Shown in pieces: positions 48,911 through 56,638 of a DNA stretch of 64,000 bases. Each line of letters begins with the position of its first letter. The first letter of the stretch is position 1. The stretch is from Galbibacter mesophilus (GTDB taxonomy: Bacteria > Bacteroidota > Bacteroidia > Flavobacteriales > Flavobacteriaceae). A program made the translations under genes and the position numbers. The stretch is from assembly GCF_023721415.1 (NCBI RefSeq), contig NZ_JAMQVC010000005.1:62001-126000 (forward strand), in the 5' to 3' direction. The notes under the pieces are model-generated. The model had not been told where the DNA came from. It did no database searches and worked only from the letters and a program-made list of their open reading frames with translations.

Positions 48911-50242
48911 TCAAATAAGTCCGCGCGCTTTAATCTCCAAATATTTGTTGATCGTATCTATAGTGAGATCTTCAGGAGCCGTTAAAATGGAATAAATACC
49001 ATATTTTTTTAACTCGTTTACAATCAATCTTTTTTCAAAGGCAAATTTTTCAGCAATTACCTTATCATAAATTTCTTCTACATTGTTGGAGTTGGTTTTT
49101 ATAAGCGTATCCAGTTCGGTATTTTTAAAGAAAACAACTACCAACAAATGGTTTTTAGCAATTCCTTTTAGGTAGGGAAGTTGTCGGTGAAGGGCATCCA
49201 ATGTTTCAAAATTAGTATAGAGAAATAGCAAACTTCGCTGATTGATATGCTTTTTTATATCTGCATAGAGTCTTCCGTAATCACTTTCCCAAAAATCGGT
49301 TTCCACTCTGTAGAGGGTTTCCAAGATGCGTTGCATTTGGTTATTTCTGCGGTCGGCTACCACGGCATTTTCAACTTTTTTCGAAAAGGTAAATACGCCG
49401 GCTTTATCTTGTTTTTTTAGAATAACATTGCTGATGATTAGACTGGCGTTAATCGCGTAGTCCAATAAACTCAACCCGTTAAAAGGCATTTTCATCACCC
49501 TGCCTTTATCAATGATGGAATAAACAGGTTGCGAACGTTCATCTTGAAATTGATTTACCATCAACTGATTTTTTTTCGCCGTGGCTTTCCAATTAATCGT
49601 TCGTAAATCATCTCCTTGAACATACTCTTTTATCTGTTCAAACTCCATGGTATGTCCAATTTTTCTAATCTTCTTTATTCCGTACAAATGAAGCTGGTTG
49701 GAGATGGCCAGCAGGTCATATTTCTTTAACTGAAGAAATGCGGGGTAGGTGGGCACCATTACTTCATCAGAAAAAATGTACCGTTTGCTTACCAAGCCCA
49801 TGAAACTGGAAGCGTATACGTTGAGTTTGCCAAAATGATATTCACCTCTTTCGGTAGGGCGTACTTCATACTTCAGAGTAATTTCTTCGGAAGGATTAAG
49901 TTGTTTCGTTATTTTAAAATCCCGTATTTGAAATTGCTCAGGAAGTTCGTCGATAATTTTAAGATAGATTGAAAAATCGTAGTGGTTTTCAATCTGAAGA
50001 GAAATAAAATTAATATCTCCGTTCGAAAATTTATCAGGTGTAATCCGTTTTGTCAGAACTCCTTTTTTCAGTAAAAAAACCAGTAAAATATCGATGAGAA
50101 AGAAAGCACCAAAGGTAAAAAGGGAGATTTTGGCAATAAAAAACAACCACTCTATTATAAAACTGAGCAAAAAAAGGACCACTACAGCAGAAGCAATGTA
50201 GTAAAATCGGTTTTCAATATAAAGTAGTTTTAATACCTTCAT
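48911..50242 (-). CDS. DUF58 protein (MoxR-associated)
   Basis: A 443-residue protein. Two N-terminal membrane helices (YIASAVVVLFLLSFIIEWLFF and LFTFGAFFLIDILLVFLL) are followed by the DUF58 core at about 195-280: RKIGHTMEFEQIKEYVQGDDLRTINWKATAKKNQLMVNQF. After this comes a vWA-like C-terminal part. DUF58 proteins work with MoxR AAA ATPases, thought to chaperone or activate membrane or metal-dependent partners. The ATG overlaps the moxR stop by one base (TAATG), so translation is coupled. Confidence 0.87.
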   Translation of the reverse strand: MKVLKLLYIENRFYYIASAVVVLFLLSFIIEWLFFIAKISLFTFGAFFLIDILLVFLLKKGVLTKRITPDKFSNGDINFISLQIENHYDFSIYLKIIDELPEQFQIRDFKITKQLNPSEEITLKYEVRPTERGEYHFGKLNVYASSFMGLVSKRYIFSDEVMVPTYPAFLQLKKYDLLAISNQLHLYGIKKIRKIGHTMEFEQIKEYVQGDDLRTINWKATAKKNQLMVNQFQDERSQPVYSIIDKGRVMKMPFNGLSLLDYAINASLIISNVILKKQDKAGVFTFSKKVENAVVADRRNNQMQRILETLYRVETDFWESDYGRLYADIKKHINQRSLLFLYTNFETLDALHRQLPYLKGIAKNHLLVVVFFKNTELDTLIKTNSNNVEEIYDKVIAEKFAFEKRLIVNELKKYGIYSILTAPEDLTIDTINKYLEIKARGLI

Positions 50243-51270
50243 TATCTGGGAATGGCTACATTTTGAATGATTTGTTGAATAATTTGCTTGGCGGTAATCC
50301 CTTCCATTTCCCGTTCTGGGGTAATAATAATTCGATGCTGAATAACCGATACCGCCACTGCTTTTATGTCTTCCGGTGTCACAAAATCCCGACCGTTGAT
50401 GGCAGCAAAAGCTTTGGATGCTTTTAAAATAGCAATGGAAGCTCTCGGGGAGGCACCCATGTAAAGGAACTCGTTATTTCGGGTTTGATTAATGATTTCC
50501 GCGATATAACGAATAAGGTGTGGCTCTACAATAATTTCGTTGACCAACTTTTGGTATTTCACAATCTTTTCTTGGGAAAGAAAAGCGGTGACTTTATCTA
50601 ATTTTTTATCTTCTTTCAGTTGGTGTTCCCTTAAGATAATTTCCACTTCCTCTTCCAAAGAAGGATAGCTAATATCAATTTTAAAAAGAAAACGGTCCAA
50701 TTGAGCTTCCGGTAGGCGATACGTACCTTCTTGTTCAATAGGGTTTTGGGTAGCCAGTACCATAAATGGCGGTGGAAGTTCATATTTAGTTCCATCAATG
50801 GTGATTTGTTTTTCTTCCATCACCTCAAACAGTGCAGCTTGAGTTTTTGCGGGTGACCGGTTAATTTCATCAATGAGGAGCATGTTGGTGAAAACAGGCC
50901 CTTTTTTAAACTCAAATTCCGACTTCTTTAAATCGAAAATTGACGTTCCCAAAATATCCGACGGCATTAAATCCGGTGTGAATTGTATCCTTCCGAAGTC
51001 GACCGTAAGTGTTTTTGCGAGTAATTTGGCGGTGATGGTTTTGGCAATACCCGGCACTCCTTCAATCAACACGTGCCCATTGGCCAGTAAAGCGGTGAGA
51101 AGCATGTCTATCATGTATTTTTGACCCACAATTACTTTGCCGAGCTCGCTTTTAATTTTTGAAACAGCTTCTTGTAACTCGGTTAAATCGACCCTATTTT
51201 CAAAAGTGATATTCTCTTTGTTATCGCTTTCATTAGGACTGTCGTGCTGGTTTTCTAACGGTGTGTTCAT
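50242..51270 (-). CDS. MoxR-family AAA+ ATPase
   Basis: A 342-residue AAA+ chaperone-like ATPase. Walker A is GVPGIAKTITAKLLA, Walker B LLIDEINRSPAKTQAALFEVMEEKQ and sensor 1 MVLATQNPIEQEGTY. The arginine region is EAQLDRFLFKIDISYPS. MoxR ATPases assemble or remodel von Willebrand factor-A and DUF58 partners, the next genes here. It is followed by DUF58, and the upstream partners DUF4350/DUF4129 are co-directional across a 137-base gap. Confidence 0.9.
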   Translation of the reverse strand: MNTPLENQHDSPNESDNKENITFENRVDLTELQEAVSKIKSELGKVIVGQKYMIDMLLTALLANGHVLIEGVPGIAKTITAKLLAKTLTVDFGRIQFTPDLMPSDILGTSIFDLKKSEFEFKKGPVFTNMLLIDEINRSPAKTQAALFEVMEEKQITIDGTKYELPPPFMVLATQNPIEQEGTYRLPEAQLDRFLFKIDISYPSLEEEVEIILREHQLKEDKKLDKVTAFLSQEKIVKYQKLVNEIIVEPHLIRYIAEIINQTRNNEFLYMGASPRASIAILKASKAFAAINGRDFVTPEDIKAVAVSVIQHRIIITPEREMEGITAKQIIQQIIQNVAIPR

Positions 51271-51277
51271 TTATTTA

Positions 51278-51318
51278 AAAATTTTTATTTTACTGAAAAT
51301 GAAATAAATAAAAATTTT
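51278..51318. repeat. AT-rich hairpin between the DUF4350 and MoxR genes
   Basis: Perfect 13-bp inverted repeat AAAATTTTTATTT / AAATAAAAATTTT with a 15-base loop, just upstream of the moxR start. It may modulate expression inside the long operon. The rest of this gap shows nothing clear. Confidence 0.4.
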
Positions 51319-51407
51319 CTGCTTAAATCAACCGCTGCGCTTTCGCACAAAAAATTAATTATTTCGGTTGTAAGCAAAAAAATAAATTTGTTTATGCTCA
51401 TTTCATA

Positions 51408-52607
51408 TTATTTTTTCTGATAAAATTGTTCAATACGTTTGTTGAGTTCGATAAGATTTTCTTCTGATAAACCTTCCCTGTCTTTTAAAAATACGATGTA
51501 ATCAATTAGTTTTTTGGTCTGTTCCACATCGTTCCCCGACTTTAAAGCGAGTTGTTTGCTAAAGCCTTCCTTCAAATCGTGCGTATCCAAATGATAATCC
51601 CGCCTTATTTTTTCTAAAAAGTACGTTATTTTCTTCTGAATAATATTGGTGTGGTCTTTTGTTTCAAAATACAAATTTGCAACCGTCTTGGTGAACTGCA
51701 CGGTAGTGTTTCGTAAAGGCTGAATAACACGAACCACTCGTTGTCTTCTTTTGGCATTAAAAAGCATGAAAGTAGCAATAAAGAGTAGCGCTAACAACCA
51801 TGCCCATCGCAAAGGCGGTTGAGTGAAAATAAACCGAAGTGGTGAATTTATTTCTGAAGAACCATATTTTTCCAGAGCGTTGTAATAAATGGTTCCATCG
51901 GGGATGTAAGTCAGTACATCTGCAATGTAATTTTGATTATTATCCTGTAAAATATGGTAATTGGTAAAAACATACGGTTGCGTGTGCAGCAGAAATTGCC
52001 CTTTCTCATGGGCGATTTTTACAAAATTAATCCGCTCTTTATCTAGAGTTTGGTAACCAAGCACAGTAGCGGTGGCTTCAGGAAGTTTTACAAAGTTTAT
52101 GTTGTTTGCACCTTTCTTTATTTGCAGGGTGTCTTTTTTGAATTTTTCATTGGCAAGGGAACTGGTAATCGTCTTGTTTCTGTATGCAAAATCGTATTTG
52201 GTTTCAAAATCCAATGTGTCTTCCAGCAAAGGCGAAAATTCTTCCGCAGAAAGAAAAACCGTATTTCCTTCCGCAGCGTACGATAAAAGATAATCTACCG
52301 TAACTTGGTCTAAATGTAAACGCGGATGAATGGCTAAAATAGCGTCGTTTGCTGTGTGGGTGGAATCAATCCAGTAGTAATGGCTATCAAGGAATTCGTA
52401 TAATGTGGATTGGATGTCTTTCACCGAATCGTTTGGAAAAAGATTGGTAAGTTCGTTTCTAAAAATTTTTAATCCGTAAGGCTTGCTGTGATTTTCGTTA
52501 AACGTAGGTGTCCAGTCCACTGGTCGTGGTCGATTCACTTCGAAGATAATGGCACCAACAAAAAGTAAAATGAGCACCGCAATGTATATTTTTAAGGTCT
52601 TGCTCAT
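51408..52607 (-). CDS. DUF4350 membrane protein
   Basis: A 399-residue inner-membrane protein. An N-terminal helix (IYIAVLILLFVGAIIFEV) is followed by an extracytoplasmic DUF4350 domain (GTDKLPYGLKIF-type segment KPYGLKIFRNELTNLFPN; AEGNTVFLSAEEF). A second membrane helix lies near 270 (WAWLLALLFIATFMLF), and the C-terminal part is cytoplasmic and helical. It is a standard member of the MoxR/DUF58 operons of Bacteroidota. The start overlaps the DUF4129 stop by four bases (ATGA). Confidence 0.78.
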   Translation of the reverse strand: MSKTLKIYIAVLILLFVGAIIFEVNRPRPVDWTPTFNENHSKPYGLKIFRNELTNLFPNDSVKDIQSTLYEFLDSHYYWIDSTHTANDAILAIHPRLHLDQVTVDYLLSYAAEGNTVFLSAEEFSPLLEDTLDFETKYDFAYRNKTITSSLANEKFKKDTLQIKKGANNINFVKLPEATATVLGYQTLDKERINFVKIAHEKGQFLLHTQPYVFTNYHILQDNNQNYIADVLTYIPDGTIYYNALEKYGSSEINSPLRFIFTQPPLRWAWLLALLFIATFMLFNAKRRQRVVRVIQPLRNTTVQFTKTVANLYFETKDHTNIIQKKITYFLEKIRRDYHLDTHDLKEGFSKQLALKSGNDVEQTKKLIDYIVFLKDREGLSEENLIELNKRIEQFYQKK

Positions 52608-53347
52608 TTTTTAAGGTTATTTATATAATTTTCAAATTGAAGAGCCGCTTTGTTGTATTCTTCATGAACAATGACAAACTCCCCATACCAAATGTAATTG
52701 TATAAGTAAGAGGCGTAGGAAAAGTTTGTTTTTAAACGTTGCTCTTTAATTTCATGGAGGTAATCGCTGTTGGTTTTTTCAACATCATAGTCTATATGTC
52801 CTTTTTCTGAAAGTTCTTTTAAAAGCCATACATAGTAATATCGAATGGCCAATCGGAAGTTTTGCTGCTGAACGGCTTCTTCGATGAGTTTTTTAAAATC
52901 GGTTTCGTAGATATTGCTTTCTATATCTTGAACGTTGAGTACTTTTTTGTTGGATGACTTCCCGAAAATCCACCGTCCTTCTTTTTTAAGTATTGCTTTA
53001 ACTATAAAATAGATAACCGCCAAAATGATGGCAAAATAGAATACACGCGAGATGATTTGCGCCAACTTTTCTGCTTCAGGCCGATTTCCAATACTAAACA
53101 AATCTGATAAAAGGTCGACGAACCATTTTTTCAAGCGGAGAAACCAATTGTCGGGATTCGCATCGGTTTCATAATCGTATTCTTCAGCAGTGTATTTTTC
53201 TTTTACATTTTCTTTGAAACTACGCTGTGTTAATTCAGAATTTCTATCCACCCGCAATGTGTCCTTTTGAAAAAAAGGCGTTTTTGCTTGAAGCGTAAAA
53301 CTATGCAGTGAAAAGCATAGCAAAAGAAGCGGTAGATATTTCAGCAT
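52604..53347 (-). CDS. DUF4129 membrane protein
   Basis: A 247-residue protein with a signal peptide (YLPLLLLCFSLHSFTLQA), a periplasmic helical stretch and one transmembrane helix (VFYFAIILAVIYFIVKAIL). The cytoplasmic DUF4129 domain contains NFRLAIRYYYVWLLKELSEKGHIDYDVEKTNSDYLHEI. It is usually found beside transglutaminase-like or MoxR genes. It is coupled to DUF4350 downstream and ends 3 bases from the 311-residue gene upstream. Confidence 0.8.
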   Translation of the reverse strand: MLKYLPLLLLCFSLHSFTLQAKTPFFQKDTLRVDRNSELTQRSFKENVKEKYTAEEYDYETDANPDNWFLRLKKWFVDLLSDLFSIGNRPEAEKLAQIISRVFYFAIILAVIYFIVKAILKKEGRWIFGKSSNKKVLNVQDIESNIYETDFKKLIEEAVQQQNFRLAIRYYYVWLLKELSEKGHIDYDVEKTNSDYLHEIKEQRLKTNFSYASYLYNYIWYGEFVIVHEEYNKAALQFENYINNLKK

Positions 53348-53350
53348 TAT

Positions 53351-54286
53351 TTAGTGGTTTCCTATTTCGTCGATGACAGATTTACTATGGATATTTTCAG
53401 TTTCTTCCTTTAAACTATAAAAGATAATACTTTGGTTCATTTGAAGAACGGTAAGCAGAAATAAATTTAGAAAAAAAGAAACCATATACACCACGACAAT
53501 CATAGTGAAAAAAGCGGTGCTGGAACTGCTGTCCATGGCTTCATCGGTGGGAACCATAAAAATAGAACCCAAGCCAACGATATAAGGAATTAAGGTAACA
53601 ATCCCTTGAACCACCTGAATCATAAAATAAAATATGGCTACGGAACCGTTGGTGCTCCAGAATTTAGTAAAAGAGAGGTTCAAGCTGTAAGAAAAACAAC
53701 TGAAGACTCCTTTGTCCGTTTGTAAATACTCAATAAAAGCGATAAAGTAAAATTGAGCAAGCCACGCAAGGGGGATTAGTATCAACGGAATTCCAATAAT
53801 GGTTACTATTAAAATGGCGGCGGCGATAAAAACAACGATAAAAACAGGAATAGCAACTATAATTCCCGCTAAAATAAAAATAAAGAACTTACCGAGGTTT
53901 TTCTTTAATGCTGAAAAGAGTTCGTTTTTAGAAAAATTAGAACCGTTGTTTTTGTCGTAAAGCGTAAAATAAAGAGGCGTATAGGCATAGTTGATAATAC
54001 CGATGCAGGCCGCAACCAGAACAAACAAAAGGGAGAACACAACAAATAACAATTCGTTTCCACTTGCAAAAGTCAAAGAAGAATTATCATAGCTGGAACT
54101 GGTAACATCTTCAAATAGTAAATCGCCATAAATGCGGGAGAAGATAAAAGTAAACACCAAAAGTATTAACAAAAACACCCCATTTACTATGAAATAGTTT
54201 CTGTAAAAATGCTTCCCATTTTCTTTTAAAAAAGCAAACGTATCTGAAATATACGTGCTAAACGTTCTGGATTTATAAAGCTGCAT
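53351..54286 (-). CDS. Multi-pass membrane protein of the MoxR operon
   Basis: A 311-residue protein with about six transmembrane helices (among them YFIVNGVFLLILLVFTFIF, LFVVFSLLFVLVAACIGII and FIFILAGIIVAIPVFIVVF). The family is not assigned beyond 'conserved Bacteroidota membrane protein'. It overlaps the SpoIIM-type gene by 14 bases and precedes DUF4129 by 3, so it is clearly part of the operon. No catalytic motif is seen. Confidence 0.72.
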   Translation of the reverse strand: MQLYKSRTFSTYISDTFAFLKENGKHFYRNYFIVNGVFLLILLVFTFIFSRIYGDLLFEDVTSSSYDNSSLTFASGNELLFVVFSLLFVLVAACIGIINYAYTPLYFTLYDKNNGSNFSKNELFSALKKNLGKFFIFILAGIIVAIPVFIVVFIAAAILIVTIIGIPLILIPLAWLAQFYFIAFIEYLQTDKGVFSCFSYSLNLSFTKFWSTNGSVAIFYFMIQVVQGIVTLIPYIVGLGSIFMVPTDEAMDSSSSTAFFTMIVVVYMVSFFLNLFLLTVLQMNQSIIFYSLKEETENIHSKSVIDEIGNH

Positions 54287-55250
54287 AATGACTCTTTGAT
54301 TTTTTATATACCAAACGGGGATAGATTAAATAGTAATATGAAATAATGCTTAAGGTGATAAGTATAATTCCAACGGATAAAAAATGAGGCATGGTATTGG
54401 AATATCGGGTTACAAATCCTTCCAAAAAACCAGCGGCGAAGGTAAAAGGAAACGTACTGATTAAAATTTTCACACCCTCTTTCACTCCCATTTTAAAAGA
54501 ATCGACTCTCGAAAAAGTTTTAGGAAAAAGAATGCTGGCTCCTAAAAGTAATCCTGCGGCACCTTCAATAACAATAGCAAATATTTCCATGGCACCGTGG
54601 ATCCAAATTCCGCGAACGCTTTCCCAAAATACACCTTCCTGCTGAAACATATACTGAAAGGCGCCTAACATAATTCCGTTTTGCAGCAATACCCAAGCGG
54701 TACCAACGCCACCAAAAACGCCTAGCATAAAAGATTTTATTCCTACATACAGATTGTTAAAAGTGATGCCCACAAAACTTCCCCAATTGCTGCCACTTTT
54801 ATAGATGGCCACGGGGTCACCATTTTTGATGTTCTCCAAAGAGGTATTTACATAGCTATCGCCTAGGATGAGTCTTATAAAAGTATCGTCATTTGCTGCG
54901 GAAATAATGCCAATACTCACAAAACAAAGAAACAAAGTAAACGCATACACCACATATCTTCGGTTTTCATACATGATGAGGGGAACTTCGGTTTTCCAGA
55001 AATATAGAATTCTGTTGGTATCCTGCCTTTTGGTACGGTAGATTTTTTGAAAAGCTTTAGCGGCAAGCTGGTTTAAATATTTTATTACCTTACTTTTGGG
55101 ATAGTAAGTTTGCGCAAAAGCCAAATCGTTGATTAAATGGATGTATTGGGAAGCGAGATCGTCGGGATCTTTTAATTCATTCTTAAAAATAGCCCTTTCA
55201 AAGCTGAGCCATTTTTCTTTATTTTGTTTGATAAACGCAACTTCCCTCAT
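54273..55250 (-). CDS. SpoIIM-like (DUF95) membrane protein
   Basis: A 325-residue inner-membrane protein. The N-terminal cytoplasmic helical part (1-100) is followed by five to six transmembrane helices with the SpoIIM signatures NNLYVGIKSFMLGVFGGVGTAWVLLQNGIMLGAF and WIHGAMEIFAIVIEGAAGLLLG. In spore formers SpoIIM takes part in engulfment. Here, without sporulation, the role is unknown, possibly with the MoxR/DUF58 partners. It is the first gene of the minus-strand operon and divergent from RDD, with 30 bases between the start codons. Confidence 0.85.
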   Translation of the reverse strand: MREVAFIKQNKEKWLSFERAIFKNELKDPDDLASQYIHLINDLAFAQTYYPKSKVIKYLNQLAAKAFQKIYRTKRQDTNRILYFWKTEVPLIMYENRRYVVYAFTLFLCFVSIGIISAANDDTFIRLILGDSYVNTSLENIKNGDPVAIYKSGSNWGSFVGITFNNLYVGIKSFMLGVFGGVGTAWVLLQNGIMLGAFQYMFQQEGVFWESVRGIWIHGAMEIFAIVIEGAAGLLLGASILFPKTFSRVDSFKMGVKEGVKILISTFPFTFAAGFLEGFVTRYSNTMPHFLSVGIILITLSIISYYYLIYPRLVYKKSKSHYAAL

Positions 55251-55280
55251 GTAGAATAAAAGTTTAAATTAAGCAAGAAA

Positions 55281-56024
55281 ATGTCAGAGTTACAAATTAA
55301 CACTACACAAAATGTAAATATTATGTTTACAGCAGCTTCGGTTGGGGAGCGAATACTGGCTTATGGCATTGATTTGTTGATAAAAGTAGCATACGTAACC
55401 ACTTTTGGGTATTTAATTTTTAATTTGGGCGGACTTTGGGAGGTGATTTCTCCTTTAGATAATTGGTCGATTGGAGCGGTTATCATTCTTTTTTTGCTAC
55501 CCGTAATATTCTACACACTTACTTTTGAATCGCTTTTGGAAGGCCAGACTCTTGGGAAAAAAGCGCTTAAATTAAAAGTAGTTAAAATAGACGGCTACCA
55601 AGCCTCCTTTCCAGATTATGTAGTCAGGTGGTTCTTCAGGATAATTGATATCAATATGATGAGCGGCCTCATTGGGTTAATTTCAATAATTGTAAGCAGC
55701 AAAAGTCAGCGTTTGGGAGATATTACTGCGGGCACAGCGGTTATAACATTGAAGGACAAGGTGACCATTAACCATACCATTTTGGAAAACATCGGGAACG
55801 ATTACAAACCAACATATCCAGATGTCATTCGTTTATCAGACAATGATGCCCGAATTATAAAGGAAACTTATGAAACCGCTAGAAAGGCGCAGGACTATAA
55901 AACCATGCTTAAGCTAAAAGAAAAAATAGAGGAAGTTACTGGAATAAAATCTGTTCATGATAATTCACATACTTTTGTAAAAACCGTTTTACGGGATTAT
56001 AATTACTATACACAGCACATGTAA
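55281..56024 (+). CDS. RDD-family membrane protein
   Basis: A 247-residue protein. The RDD domain (about 15-160) has three helices and the motifs ASVGERILAYGIDLLIKV, LTFESLLEGQTLGKKALKLKV and RLGDITAGTAVITL. The arginine and aspartates that name the family are present. Residues 160-247 form a soluble tail. RDD proteins are suspected transporters of small ligands such as osmolytes or Na+. The 30-bp gap to the divergent SpoIIM gene must hold both promoters. The stop overlaps the TRIC start (TAATG). Confidence 0.85.
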   Translation: MSELQINTTQNVNIMFTAASVGERILAYGIDLLIKVAYVTTFGYLIFNLGGLWEVISPLDNWSIGAVIILFLLPVIFYTLTFESLLEGQTLGKKALKLKVVKIDGYQASFPDYVVRWFFRIIDINMMSGLIGLISIIVSSKSQRLGDITAGTAVITLKDKVTINHTILENIGNDYKPTYPDVIRLSDNDARIIKETYETARKAQDYKTMLKLKEKIEEVTGIKSVHDNSHTFVKTVLRDYNYYTQHM

Positions 56025-56635
56025 TGTTTTACTACATCATTGATTTATTGGGTACCGTAGCATTTACCATTTCTGGTGTAATGGTTGCGATGAATAAGCG
56101 TTTAGATCCGTTTGGTATTTTTATTATTGGTTTTGTAACTGCATTGGGAGGCGGTACCATTCGAGATGTTTTGTTAGGGATTTCACCGGTAACGTGGCTT
56201 ATCAATACCACTTATATGTTCGTGATTATGGGTTCGGTGTTTTTTGGAGTGTTATTTCGTAATCAGTTGAAATATTTCAATAAATCGCTGTTGCTGTTTG
56301 ATACCATCGGAATAGGACTTTATACCGTGGTGGGACTTGAAAAAGGAGTGGCAGCTGGGCTTCATCCTATTATGTGCATTGCTTTGGGTACGGTAAGCGC
56401 TTGTTTTGGAGGTGTACTTCGCGATATCTTGTGTAACGAAATACCGGTAATTTTCAGAAGAAAAGAAATCTATGCTACCGCATGTATTTTAGGTGGAGTA
56501 AGTTATTTTGTACTGACGCTTTTCCCAATAAAAGGCAACATCATTTTTGCCATTCCAATTGTTGTAGTGATTGTGGTTAGATTGTTGGCGGTAAAATATG
56601 GTTTGAAATTACCTTCAGTTTATAAAAAAGATTAA
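56024..56635 (+). CDS. TRIC-type trimeric cation channel family protein
   Basis: A 203-residue membrane protein with six or seven helices in two repeats. The TRIC/UPF0126 glycine motifs occur twice: GFVTALGGGTIRDVLLG (about 38-54) and GTVSACFGGVLRDILC (about 122-137). Relatives form potassium- or monovalent-cation-permeable trimers. The start is coupled to the RDD stop by a 1-base overlap, so the two are co-translated. The glycosidase gene follows after 3 bases. Confidence 0.88.
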   Translation: MFYYIIDLLGTVAFTISGVMVAMNKRLDPFGIFIIGFVTALGGGTIRDVLLGISPVTWLINTTYMFVIMGSVFFGVLFRNQLKYFNKSLLLFDTIGIGLYTVVGLEKGVAAGLHPIMCIALGTVSACFGGVLRDILCNEIPVIFRRKEIYATACILGGVSYFVLTLFPIKGNIIFAIPIVVVIVVRLLAVKYGLKLPSVYKKD

Positions 56636-56638
56636 AAT